Assembly: GCA_032622095.1 (NCBI GenBank)
Contig: CP136065.1
Span: 246,573,474 to 246,637,473, forward strand
Source of the DNA: Siphonodentalium dalli
Lineage: Eukaryota > Mollusca > Scaphopoda > Gadilida > Siphonodentaliidae
Length of the DNA stretch: 64,000 nucleotides
Direction: 5' to 3'
The notes under the pieces are model-generated. The model saw only the letters and a list, made by a program, of their open reading frames with translations, did no database searches and was not told where the DNA came from. The translations under genes were made by a program, and so were the position numbers. Below, in pieces: positions 1-12,500 of this stretch; the first letter of the stretch is position 1, and each line of letters starts with the position of its first letter.

Positions 1-1215
1 GTGATTATTGTACAAATCTGCTAGTTTACTTTAAATTTCTGTGACACAACATCATGTTGATGACATTATATTACTATGATTATCAATCCACACTAACTCG
101 TTCGATAGGCCATTGGGGCTTTTACGAGTATATCATGTAACTGTAAATAGAGCAAATATAATGTTATACTACGACATTGGCCAATACATGCGAAAGCTTA
201 AAATAGGCCTGAAGATCACAGGTAAATCACAGGTAAAAAAAATTGTGACGCTGGGTGAACCTGAAACCATCCAACCAGATGACTATCCGGTATCCGGTGC
301 AGACCGAAGTTTATACCGCACTTCCGGGAAAGTTACGCTCCGGGTACTTTTTTTCAGGGTTCTTGCACAACAACACGCAACTAAATCGAGATTACCCTAA
401 AATTAAAGTTTTGCTATTCTTAAAAAATAGCTAGTTGGTGTTTATACCACCATTGGAAGGCTAGGACAGGTAATTTCACTATATAAGTTTTGAGGGTAAC
501 GTATTATCGTTCCGAAAAACAGCAAATTTCCTAATTTCGATGGGGTAATGAGGTATCGGTCGCAGCGTCTATAGCAACTTCATAACTCTTGACATATCAG
601 GTCTGGCAATTCCCAAATACAGCTATTGTAGCTACATTTGACTATCATAAAGCAATATTTTACCAATTGGCATGGCGCATAGTCATTACTATGGTGACAC
701 AGTAAAAGTTGTAGTCCGATTTGGGGGAGGTGTGGGGGCGGTAAGTTGTGGATCCGGGCCCACTGGCCCCAGGGCCCACTCGCCCCAGGCAGTTTTTGGG
801 GCGAGCTGGCCCAGCTTTCAGGGGCGGGTTGGCCCGGGTATTACATTTGTATTAAAGTTGTAAATAAGCCTCGGTTAATATATATTAATATATTAATTTT
901 TTAAGTTCAGATTATGAAATTTCAGAATTATGTCCATCAATTTTGACATTTAGATTACTTTAGGCACGTTTGTTAGCAAAGATAATAGCCAGTATATCAC
1001 ACTACTAGTTGGTTTTAACAACGAACCGGCGAATTCATAAATAACAATAATGAACTGTTTTCACATTCTGGATATTAAAGTTTCTCTTAGGCCTAAAAAA
1101 AAAATACGTTTGTTTCCGCTAACCCGACCGACCCTATTTTAAGCCGCCGACCCTAAACTTTTTATTGCCAATTTAGGTCCCAATTCATATCATAACAAGA
1201 TGCAAAACATTTATA
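1..1215. other. Upstream region, no gene recognised
   Basis: AT-rich DNA without a supported coding exon. The one distinctive part is 745-840, a GC-rich block with mirrored GGCCC/GGGCC and GGGCGAG/CTCGCCC motifs that could fold into a hairpin, perhaps a MITE remnant. Short open frames here have no coding character. Confidence 0.5.
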
Positions 1216-1826
1216 TCTATTATATATTTTTGGAAGATCTGTGTCTGTGTGTGGTGTGAGGGTGTGTGTGTCTGTGTGTTCGCGATGGACTCGAAAATGG
1301 CCAAACCGATTTCGATGAAACTTGGTATGTGGGGGTATTTTCGGCCGAGAACTGGCATAGGCCTATTAATTTGTCCGTGCGACATGACCTTGACCTTGAA
1401 ATCGGGTAATTTCAAGGTCAAACGCCCGAATATCACGGGATTTCGAGGAAACTTGGTATGTGGGGGTACTTTCTTATGGCGAGTCTCTTAAGCATATTCA
1501 TTTGCCCGCGCGACGTGACCCTGACCTTGAAATCGGGTAACTTCAAGGTCAAATCGTCAATTTTGATGGGATTTCGACGAAATTTGATACGTGGGGTTAC
1601 TTTTGTCCACTGATTGTTTTGGACGGGTCCAATCGTGACCCCGACCAGACCTTGACCTTCAAAATGATAAATTCAAGGTCAAAATCGGGTAAAACCGGAT
1701 GGATTTCGACGGGCACGTTTGTCGGGTACTTGTGTCCGGGCAGTGTTTTTGGACTGGTCAAATCGTGACCCCACTTGACCTTGACCTTCAAGGTCAAAGC
1801 CCGGACGAAGTCGGGTCACCTTCTAG
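1216..1826 (+). mobile_element. Non-autonomous Helitron 1
   Basis: Begins TCTATTATATATTTTT directly after an A (1215), ends in a short GC hairpin (CCCG...CGGG, about 1800-1815) followed by CTAG at 1823-1826, and the next base is T. A 5' TC, a 3' hairpin plus CTRR, and insertion between A and T are the diagnostic Helitron signature. The inside holds three or four diverged units of about 150 bp (GATTTCGA...GGTATGTGGGGGTA) rich in TGACCTTGACCTT. No Rep/helicase coding is present, so it is non-autonomous. Confidence 0.75.
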
Positions 1827-3000
1827 TCTATACTATATATTTTGAGACTTCGTATATATGTGTGTACTTCATAGAATCCAAAACACGTGTACAGATTGAG
1901 ATCAAATTTCGTATGTAAGTGTAAAATCCCACCGACACCGCCGTAATCGTGTTTTCGAGAAGCTCTGAGCACCCTTTATCCACTCCCAGTCATCGAAATC
2001 AGCTCAAACGGCACGGCCGGGGTTAATAACGTCATTATATATATATATGAAGTCAGAGTCTCCAAAGTTATACCGGAACAAACACGTGTTTACGTCGTCT
2101 TGGGGGTCCACGATGGGAGTCTGACTTCAATGCAATGTTATCGCTCGAAACACGTGTTTACTTCGTGTTGAGGTTCACGATGGGTTTGACAATTGTTATC
2201 GCTCGAAATAGTACATTAGGACGGGAACGGCTGGACAGATTGAGCTCAAACTTCCTATCTAAAGGTAAAATAACACGTACGATGTCGTCCACGCGTTTTC
2301 CAGAAGCTCCGAGCACCCGTACTCCACTCCCAGTCATAAAAATCAGCTCAAACGGCACGGCCGGGGTTAATAACGTCATTATATATATATATACGAAGTC
2401 AACGTTATTAGCATCTGCATTGAGTGCATTTCCTAGAACGCAACACGTGTTTTACGTCGTCTTGAGGTTCACGATGGGAGTCATTTCAATGCAATGTTAT
2501 CGCTCGAAACACGTGTTTACTTCGTGTTGAGGTTCACGATGGGAGTCTGACATTTCAATGCAATGTTATCGCTCGAAATATTATGCAGAAAGGCAGATCT
2601 CGGAAACGGGTGGAGCTATCGACCTGAAATTTGCTATGTGAATGTATCTTGCACCGGGTACAAATTTTATCGGGTCGTCGAGCCCATGCGACGCCCGTGC
2701 AGCGCATGCGCAGACGAGATCTCGGAAACGGGTGGAGCTATCGACTTGAAATTTGCTATGTGAATGTATCTTGGGCCGGGTACAAATTTGATCGGGTCGC
2801 CGAGCCCGTGCGACGCCAGCTTCGCGCATGCGCAGACCAGATCTCGGAAACGGGTGGAGCTACCGGGTACAATTTGTTCTTATTGAAACGCGTGGAGCTA
2901 AAAATAAAAAAAAAATATAAACAAATGTCACAATTAACTCATTGAAAAACAAAAAATGTCATGTTTCGGACAAGCCGCCGGTGGCGGGCTACCCTGCTAG
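1827..3000 (+). mobile_element. Non-autonomous Helitron 2, directly joined to Helitron 1
   Basis: Starts TCTATACTATATATTTTG immediately after the CTAG of Helitron 1 and ends with hairpin CCGCCGGTGGCGG then CTAG (2997-3000), followed by T. The interior has two repeat types: 1980-2580, with several units carrying the palindrome AACACGTGTT, and 2590-2870, with units GATCTCGGAAACGGGTGGAG. Non-coding. Confidence 0.72.
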
Positions 3001-3181
3001 TACTATATATTTTGAGAACTCTGTGTATTCGAGAGATAGCCCACACCCTCCGGACCTCAATGATATGATCGTGAATGAGTATTGATATACCCCACTAAAC
3101 TTTGACAAACACCAGTAATGGTGTGTAGATAATTTACATATCTCTCCTATATATTTTGATACAATCTATCTAATTTACATA

Positions 3182-3602
3182 TCTCTCTTATATATTTATG
3201 TTTGTGTGTGTGTGTGTGTGTACTTCATACAAATCTACGATTCTCGACCGATCGGGACGAAACTTGGTACGTGTGTGTAGTTTGACCAGGCGGTGGTCGT
3301 TGTCGTATTGGCGAGCCCGTGCGACGCCCGTGCAGCGCATGCGCAGACGAGATCTCGGAAACGGGTGGAGCTATCGACATGAAATTTGATATGTGAATGT
3401 ATCTTGCGCCGGGTTCAAATTTTATCGGGTCGCCGAGCCTGTGCGACGCCAGCTTCGCGCATGTGCAGACCAGATCTCGGAAACGGGTGGAGCTACCGGG
3501 TACAAATTTTTCTTATTGAAACGCGTGGAGCTAAAAATAAAAAAAAAATATAAAAAAATGTCATGTTTCGGACAAGCCGCCGGTGGCGGGCTAACCTGCT
3601 AG
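3182..3602 (+). mobile_element. Non-autonomous Helitron 3
   Basis: Begins TCTCTCTTATATATTTATG after A (3181), has a (GT)n run, then GGGACGAAACTTGGTACGTG, ends with the same CCGCCGGTGGCGG hairpin as Helitron 2 and CTAG at 3599-3602, followed by T. Its 3' 300 bp nearly match the 3' part of Helitron 2. A second 5'-like sequence (TCTCTCCTATATATTTTG) lies at 3141. Confidence 0.75.
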
Positions 3603-3612
3603 TACTCTATAT

Positions 3613-4290
3613 ATTAACTAAAAAAATATGTAATCAAAGTTGGAAGTGATATTAAAGATACATAGAATAGACCTCTGCACACCCAAAAACCCAATTCCGC
3701 TTTTATAATTAAATTTTTATATGCCTTTTTGAAAAAAAGGTTGTATTTTGTAATCAGTCTGTCCATCCGTCCCTCTGTTAACATTTTTGGTTTCTGATCA
3801 ATAACTCCAGTTTGGAATAATTGATTACAACCAAAGTTGGTATGTGTATTTCCCAGCTTAAAATACAGGCCAAGTTCAAATATGGGCTTCGTCCAATTAT
3901 TTTTACATGAGTTACAGCCCTTTTTCGACTTCAAATTTGGCCGTCCTTTAACATTTTTGGTTTCCGACTGATAACTCCAATTTTGATTATTTGATCTGAA
4001 CCAAATTGGTATGTGTATTTCCCAGCTAAAGATATAGACGAATTTCCAATATAGGTTTCGTCCAATTATTGTTACATGAATTACAGCCCTTTTCAACTTA
4101 GAATTTGACCGATTTCATAGAATTTTGGTTTCCGGCCGATAACTCCTGTTTGGATTATTTTATCTGAACTAAAGCTGGTATGTGTGTTTCCCAGCTAAAA
4201 CTACAGACCAAGTTTGAATATGGGTTCTGTCCAATTATTTTTTTACATGAGTTATGGCCCTTTTTCCACTTAGAATTTTACTGCATTGTG
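3613..4290. repeat. Tandem repeat, about 180-bp unit, roughly four copies
   Basis: Successive units share AACATTTTTGGTTTC, CGATAACTCC, GGTATGTGTATTTCCCAGCT and GTCCAATTATTTTTACATGA. The units read open in some frames, but this is a consequence of repetition and no protein family is seen. Confidence 0.7.
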
Positions 4291-4526
4291 GCATTGAAAT
4301 TAGGGGTATGTCAGATATTCTTTGTAAGCTCAAATTATTATCTTATTTTGCAGTTGTACAAAGGGCATATTTTGCTGCGCACTAGCGATGCTCTTGTTGG
4401 ACCTGTGTTTGTTTATGTTCGTTTGTGTTTGTTGTTTAGTAGGACCACTTGGTTGCTATAATTACCAGTGAACAGAATCCTTTACTGACTCCATCAAATT
4501 TTGGAGAAAATGGGTCCACAAAGCCT

Positions 4527-4722
4527 TTAACCCTTTCAGTGCCAAGTCCAATTTTTGTATCAACCCATATTTCCTTGATCATTTTTAAAATTTATTGATT
4601 ATAATAATGTGATACATTGATGGAAAGAGCTCTAAGAGTTCTTTCCATCAATGTATCACATTATTATAATCAATACATTGTGAAATATGGGTTGATACAA
4701 AAATCGGCACTGAAAGGGTTAA
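4527..4722. mobile_element. TTAA-flanked palindromic MITE (copy T1)
   Basis: Bounded by TTAA on both sides, with ends CCCTTTCAGTGCC and its inverse GGCACTGAAAGGG. The two halves are almost perfect inverted copies that meet around GAGCTCTAAGAG. TTAA duplication and CCCT-type ends are typical of piggyBac-like non-autonomous elements. Further copies are at 28398-28612, 31069-32961 and 53251-55672. Confidence 0.75.
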
Positions 4723-5530
4723 CTAACCAACTATTCATTTAGTTCTTGATTCACAAGTAGCCAGTTAGTGAAAGGAGCCAGAAGCCACAGCAGATTGTTT
4801 CATCCCCATGGGATTTCCAGGAAGAGTTTTATAGTAGATGATTCAGTTGATTGTTAATGTTAGATTCCATAAATTGGCATAAAGGCGTTATTAATTAGGT
4901 AATATTCATATTGTATCCCACTGGGCCTGTGAGTGCATTGTGTGGAATTTATGCTTTGAAAATGATTTCAGAATCAGATATACAAATTTGACACATATTA
5001 AAAGGTACAATACTGGACACATTTCATAATTCGGCTCCGCTCCTCCCATAATGTCATGACCAGGGATGACACTGCTAGGCCATCATTGAAACGGCATGTG
5101 TGCATGGTATATCAACCAATTCACGAAAAAGGACTTCACAATTACATACAACACATTGTTCTTCCTTTGAATTTTAATGATATTTTTAATCCAATTAAGC
5201 AGCATTGATTCAATAATTCAATACATTATACATCAATCGGGCCGAATTCTCAGGAAGGGGGGAACTTCTATTGTATTTCTCTATAGTGAATAAACTACTT
5301 CCTGGTTTGAAACTACAACAGTACTTGAGGGTAGTAACACAGCCCTCGAAATTCGGAAAAATGTCCCACAGCAAATTTAATGCTCTGGCATCTTAGATTC
5401 CACATGTTGCCACAGTGTTTCCCACAGCATTGCTTATTGCCATGGTCGATTTTGAAGACTGGTAACCTGATACATCATGGTCATTATCATATGGTATGTG
5501 ATTTATATTTCCAGGCTGATATTCTTAACA
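4723..5530 (+). other. Upstream of exon 1: probable 5' UTR intron
   Basis: No coding exon seen. A good acceptor (ATTTATATTTCCAG, ending 5513) lies 17 nt before the ATG, which implies that transcription starts at an upstream non-coding exon that I cannot place. No TATA box or other core promoter element could be assigned. Confidence 0.4.
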
Positions 5531-6512
5531 ATGGGGGAGTGCACTGACGGAATTGATGCCCTTATTAGGCACCGGAGCCAGAGACCAACTTTCGCTAGAA
5601 TGATTTCTTGGGAAATGAGCAAAGATGCTGTACCAAGAAAACGGCACAGCTCTAAAACATCAAAGAAGCGACATCCATCTGCTGTCGGAGAGGTGACAAA
5701 TGAAGAGGAGGATGAAATTCCAGATGACGATTTATCTGATTCGTATTCTGATGATAGCATTTATTTAACAGCTGATGAGAGCCCCAATGAACATAGTGAT
5801 GATGATTCTACAAGTGTCGGAACCGAGAGTGTTTCTGAATCGATAACATCATATGTTAGTACAGCCTCCACTGACTGTGACTCAACACCCTCAGAGGGAC
5901 GTCAAAGGCGTTTGAGTAAGAAACAAAGAAAGGGCAAACGCAAAACATTTGAATTATTCTATTGTGATAGCTTATTTGTTAATGAAGATTCTTTTAATAT
6001 CACTGGACTCAATGAATTAACGCTCAATGTTGATGAGTTACTGAATGAATCGCAGAGAGTTTCTGTGCATAAAAGTGTGCCTAGTCTTCTGGAAATTTGT
6101 TTGCAAGTAACATGGAAAAGTGGATTGAAATTTGAGGAAACTCCACCTGGCTTGATGCCACTTATACATTCTCATCGACACGGTGGTAAATTCTCGTCCA
6201 TGCAGCTGAAGACATTGCAAAATTATTTCAAAGATAAAGATGAGGACAATTTACTGACTGATACCTGGCAAATGAACATTAACGGCAATTCTGAGAAACA
6301 CAAGAAAATTCTGTGGAGAGCAAAAAGAAATTTATGGAATGAGCATGATATAGACTGTCCCTGGCGGTCGGGGTCAGAACAAAACATTCCATATCATGGT
6401 TCACTAATGACTTCGTTTCTCCGATGGACATCAGAGCAAGCCTTGTTTATAAATTTAAATGTTAATGATACATCTTCTCAGGATTGGCATGTAACCATGG
6501 CAGCACTGTCAG
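5531..6512 (+). CDS. Exon 1 (residues 1-327), start codon, low-complexity N-terminus
   Basis: Open from ATG 5531 to donor CAG|GTCAGT, phase 1 out. An in-frame ATG at 5477 lies before a good acceptor (TTTCCAG, ending 5513), so 5531 is preferred as the start. The encoded protein has a basic cluster ([14 protein letters not shown]), an acidic and Ser/Thr-rich stretch, a second basic cluster ([15 protein letters not shown]) and then an ordered-looking part rich in Trp, Leu and His (for example [10 protein letters not shown] and [10 protein letters not shown]). It looks like a real coding exon by length and composition. A 50-bp copy of its 3' border lies 345 bp downstream. Confidence 0.85.
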
Positions 6513-9500
6513 GTCAGTATTGTCTCACTGCAATAGATAATTTCTTCAATTTGGTTTGAATGTTTCTGCATCAGTTATTCGAATAACATAGCTTATATAC
6601 TGTCACAGATATTTACTCTTTTATATTCTGTCACAGATATTTACTCTATTAGTGTTCCTAGGCCTCATTCAAAATATTCTTATTTCCCCTCACCCAATGT
6701 TTAAGAGTGAGTAGCTACATGTAGTTAATTAATTTGTCCTTACATTTACCGGAGGTCACTAGATAGGTTCAATAACTGTTATAACTTGAGATTTGTCCAG
6801 ATATAAAAGTATGACATAGATCTCAGAATTGGCATGTTACCATGGCAGCAATGTCAGGTCAGTATTGTCTCAGTGTTAAGTAGTGTTCAGAGGACTACGT
6901 TACGTTCGTCTGTTGTGTTGGATCTGTTGAACCGTTCCACACACATTGCGGTTGCAATTACATCCGTCTTCTGAATTGTGAGAGAAAATAAGTGCTCTCA
7001 CTGTGTTTTCCTCATGGGAAGGAAACTCAATGCGCCAATCCACAACAAATTCAATACAATTAGCTCGTCTGAACACTCCTAGGTCGCCTCGCATATATAA
7101 GAGAATGCATTGGCTTAACACATTAAAAATTATAAAATTGTTAAAGAATGTAAGAAAAAATAGTAAAAAGTGTTAAAAAAAGATTTTTTTTTAGGCCAAT
7201 GCATTCTCTTATATATGCGAGGCGACCTATGGTCGACTCGCATATATAAGAGAATGCATTGGCACAGGGCATAACTGTAACTATCACAATTTGGTCAAGG
7301 AGCCAGTTCCAATGATATCCATATTTGTATTAGAGGTGCCACGATTATTGATTTTGATAATCGATAATCGGTCGTCAATAATCGACTATAATCGATTAAT
7401 CGTACCTAATAACATCAGTACCGGTAGGAGTATTCTGTAATATGGCCTATTGGCTGGGTGCTTGTTAACTGCACTGTCGCTGGTTGTTTGAGGCATCGGC
7501 CGATGAAATCAAACATCCAGAGCGTGGATAACAATCACAAAGATGTGTCCCCACCTGCAAATTGTAGGACTTACAACAAATTAAACATTTTGATAATAGC
7601 GAGCATTCACCGCATGATACGTGATAGCCTGTGCTAGTATCATCTTAGTATAACAATGCAAACAAAGTATAGTCGCAAATGACATCGCGGAGAACATCGA
7701 TGAATAAAATGCTGTAGGTTCCGTGGTTTCCAGAGAATGTCAAACAACTCACCATTGGTCCAATCAGATTCAAGGCTAGTGGCGTTCATTTCATTGAACA
7801 CGGTACCAGTCGGAATATTTCAAAGATATAGTGCTGCCTTTCAAGTATAGATATACAACGACATCGCCATACTAGTAAGTTCAAAGCTTTGTAGAATATA
7901 CAACGACCCGAAGAGTAGCCATGTCACATCATCAATTGAACTGCCGACTGTTTGCAACATATTAAGTTAGTAGTACTCATGTCGGAATCTCTTTGATCTG
8001 CGATCAAAGATTGTTAACCCTTCAGTTGTAGATAAAACTGTGTAAAACAAACAAAGTATTCAATAATATCCAACATTTTCCGACGTCCGAAATAAATAAC
8101 GTAGATTAATCGACTATGGAAATGGTAATCGATTATCGGCTTTATCAACGGTTCATCGATTATACGATTAATCATGGCACCCCTAATTTGTATGGTTCTA
8201 TTGAGACAGACTGAAGATATTTTAGGCTGTTGAAGCCTTATTTGGGCGTTTTTGGCCGGTTTGTTGGGTAAAGGGTTAACAGTTATGCGATGTGTCTGTT
8301 TTACAGGGAAATGAATCGGTTTACATGAAAAATAAAATGGGATGTGTAATAATTTAGCAAAATCAATAAAATGAAAACGGTCGGGGGTGCTGGAATAGGG
8401 GCGGGTGGGTCACCAGAAACACAGGTCTGTTTTATTTTGGCCTTAATATAACGGGTTTTTTTATGTTTTCCAAAAAGCATTTTTGTACAAATCTTAAAAT
8501 GTTAATAATTTTTCTACTATTTTTATTTTGACACAGCTGTCGGGCATGCCATCGATTTAATGTTGCCTTCAACCATGTCACACAGAACCAAGAAAATATG
8601 TGCCACAGATCAGAACTTACTGGATCAGAATCTGAAAGCTGCTGCATCTCGAGTGAAAACCGCTCTTAAGGCGAGGTGCGTACTATGTCTCTAGACAAAT
8701 CTCCACTCTCAAAGAATTTGTGCGTAATCTAATGGAACATTGTCACTTAACAAATCTTGTTTGCAAGGCAAGATGTGTAATCCAATAGCACGGCAATATA
8801 TCAAAATTAACCTCCACTTGCAAAGCAATGTGCAGAATCCAATTTATCAATTTTTGTTGACTCGAATATAGCCGTAAGATCCAATTTCGGTCACCAGTCA
8901 TCTCTGTATACTGGTTTGTTTCTACCAGTCCAGGGAGTCAGTGTGTGGTATTCATGTACCCTACCTTGAGTTGTCATATGCCCTTTGCCAAAATGGATAT
9001 AAACATAAAACAAAAACAAACCTGCACTCCCAAACCAATGGGCGTAATAGGAACTCTTTTGTCTAAAGGTAAGATGTCCCGGTGTCTTAAAGACCCTTCA
9101 TGTGTGTACCGTTAGACTCTTCATGTGTGTACCGTTAGACTCTTCATGTGTGTACCGTTAGACTCTTCATGTGTGTACCGTTGTGTGTTTACTTTATGTG
9201 TGTACCGTTAGACTCTTCATGTGTGTACCGTTGTGTGTTTACTTTATGTGTGTACCGTTAGACTCTTCATGTGTGTACCGTTGTGTGTTTACTTTATGTG
9301 TGTACCGTTAGACTCTTCATGTGTGTACCATTGTGTGTTTACTTTATGTGTGTACCGTTAGACTCTTCATGTGTGTACCGTTGTGTGTTTACTTTATGTG
9401 TGTACCGTTAGACTCTTCATGTGTGTACCGTTTAGAGCTGGGACGGTTATGGGTTTTTCGTGACCGGTTATGAACGGCAAAAAACCGCGATTAACCGGTT

Positions 9501-12500
9501 AACCGCATATTATAGGTATTATTATGGGTGTGTAAGCCCAGTATGCAGAACGGCGATGATTGTGATGCTGGGACATTCCGTGGTGAATTAGAGTTACCTC
9601 CCTTACTGTGTTTCTAACGAAGATGAAGGTCGATTTGAGAATGTATGTCATTCACATTCCATTGCAGGTTTTCATTTCTAATTGACAAGTTGTTTGATGA
9701 AGCATTAGCATATGTCTGTTGGGCGAGAGGCAATGTCAGCCAAGCATCGGATATGTTGATAAAGATCGCAGACAAAGAAGAACTTTGTGAGTATAAAGAG
9801 CTGTTCTGGGATGAAATTTTTCAGAATTTATTTCTGATTTCAGGATTTTTTTGAGACTGGTATCCATTTTATTTCGTTATTGACATACAGTAGCATACGA
9901 TTGAACATGCCATATGGTCACCAGGCTTCAACATTATGGCATCTGTCTCAAGTGTTTCTATAGTAAGATGGCAGAGTGGTATTGTACCATGTCTTAGAAG
10001 GACACTCCGAGATAGGATATAATTAGCCTAGGATACTACATCGTGCCACCTCTCAGTGTTTGCGCTTTCAGTGGCCAAATTAGCCAATGGCTAATCTTTT
10101 TCGAATTTGGCTAATAAAAATTTAATTTGGCTAAACTTTTTTTTACCCCAAATGGAGACGGAAAGCATGGAGCCGGAAAGCTAATTAAAAGCGCTGAATA
10201 GATCGACATTCAAGACGGAGTTAGGCGACCTATTATACGCCGTCGATGACACCGACTATGTAAACAATACTAAACATGTATGCTTTGAAGAGAGTTGTTA
10301 TCAGTGAGCACAATGAATAGGTGATTACCTAGTGATACCGCTGTTGTTTTATGGAGTGTTTTTGTAATGTCCAATAAATAGGCGGATCAGAATAGTATCC
10401 ATCATTCACAATTTCTACAATGAGTAACAAACGCAAGCTACGGACTTTTTCGGACTAAGACAGACATTGCCTTCTATAGACTGACTGTCCTCTAACGGAC
10501 ATACGAAATGATGATAGTAGATGTGAGGAAGTTACTGAACGCTTAAGCTGTATACTGGTTATGTAATTTTTTGTTGATTAGGCAGACTGTAAGATAAAAT
10601 ACCTAAATGCTTTGTTCCTTAATTGGATGAGCAGTTCTTAACTCAATGGTTATGTAATGTGTCATTAACTGCATCCCGTCTAATAACCTGGCTTCACATC
10701 ATAAATGGTTTGAATACAATAGATATTCAACAGTTATCACCTTACTATAATATTTTCACCGGGCTTTTTGCGTATGGTCGGACGTGAAATCCCGCCATAT
10801 TCTATATTAATGCTTTACATTAATTGATCTGTCTGTGGGATATAACACATACCTATGTTCGTATAATATTGTTTTTAAAGTTGTTTTAATTATGTTTTTA
10901 TTCTGAGTAACAAACAAAGTTTAAAACAAATATTTTAGTCATTAATTGTGAACCGCCCAGAAAATGAGGATTTAATTTGGCCAAAGTTTTTTTTAATTTG
11001 GCCAAAAAACATTTGGCCAAAGTTTTTTTCATTTGGCTAATAAAATTTTCATTTTGCTAAACCTTTGGCCACAAGATTTTTCGGTCCAGCGCGAACACTG
11101 GTAGTAAGTGCCAGGGATGTGGTAAGGAGGGGGCTGTAAAGCATTCTGTTACACTATTATGGAAGTTCAGCAGGCAGCTTTTCCTCCTGTGAACTGTGGT
11201 AAATCAAGCATTTACTGATATAACTCAATAATCCAGCATGCTAAATTCTTACCAGATGATATCTCAATTACGTCATTTATTGTGTATTATAAACCAATGA
11301 ATATCACTATCTTTTAAAGACATGTTATGGACTTGTTTGGTTGTATGAAACTGATAAGTTAGTATTCAAGGAATGTAACATTGTACTAACATCAGTGAAA
11401 ATCTGAAGCAAATCGACCATACCATAGAAAACATCGTTTGAACAACGCTCAATTGTAAATATTTACCACTCGTTTCGGGACGCGTCTCTCTGCGATAAAC
11501 TAACGAAAATGATTTCGCCATCAAGAGTCACTGTATTTAATTAATATATAAGAACGACTGTGTGTTTGTCTATGTGGATATAATATCTCAAAAAATTACT
11601 ACTTTGAACAAGATTATTTACCATTTCTGTTTGATCACCCTACCGGAGTGTTTCACATCACTTCAAACGAAACATCATTGTATCCCCAAGTTTCAATAAA
11701 ATGTGCAGTATACTAGATTGACTGTCCATCCATCACGACTGCTTTCAAAAGAGGATTCAATAACATTATATGCATTTTCCATTCTAGAGTTATCCTTCTT
11801 TGTTTATCTGGAAATCTTTATTTTTATCTCAGCGATCGGTTATGAATGAAATGTGGTATCGAGGTTTGCAATCTGGGGTGCTTTCAACGTGCCCAATGAC
11901 CATGTTTGCATTATCCGTTTTTAGTTACCCTTCATTGTTTAACAGGAAGTAGTGGTTTTCTGTCTGTCTGTCTGTCTGTCTGAGTATTTCACATATGCCT
12001 GAGTATTTCACGAATGAAATTTGTTAGGGAGGTTCACCTTCCTGAGTGCTTTCAAGAGTACCCAATGACAATTCTGGAGTTATTCTTCTTTGTTTTCTTT
12101 AGAAATAATAGCTTTTTGTCTGTCTGTCTGAGTATCACAGCCATGGGTATAGGATGAGGCCCCCACCCCCCTGAAATACGGAATACCACTTAACACAGAG
12201 GGTGGAATACGGAATACCAGTTAACAGCCATATGGAATTTTCCGGATAAATTTCTATTGCCGTACGAACGCTGGTCATCCCGCAGTGTCCATGTCTAAAA
12301 TGATCTAAAATGAAGATGATCGACGATCTGTATGTCAAACCGTGAATTTATTGTGACAAAAATCGCATTTATATTATTATTATGATCATTTTTTGGAAGG
12401 TGTCGAAGGTCGGTGTACGAATACCGGTATTTTTGGAATACCGAATACCTCCTAACAGAGGGGCCGGAATACGGCGTACCTCATAACAGGGCATGGAATA

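Noticed and set aside
3614-4096. Minus-strand frame of 160 codons
   Set aside because: A by-product of a tandem repeat whose unit length keeps the frame open; sequence repeats itself in the protein.
9786-9854. Extension of exon 3 into the following open stretch
   Set aside because: Possible as retained intron, but the GTGAGT donor and the phase of exon 4 support splicing at 9786.
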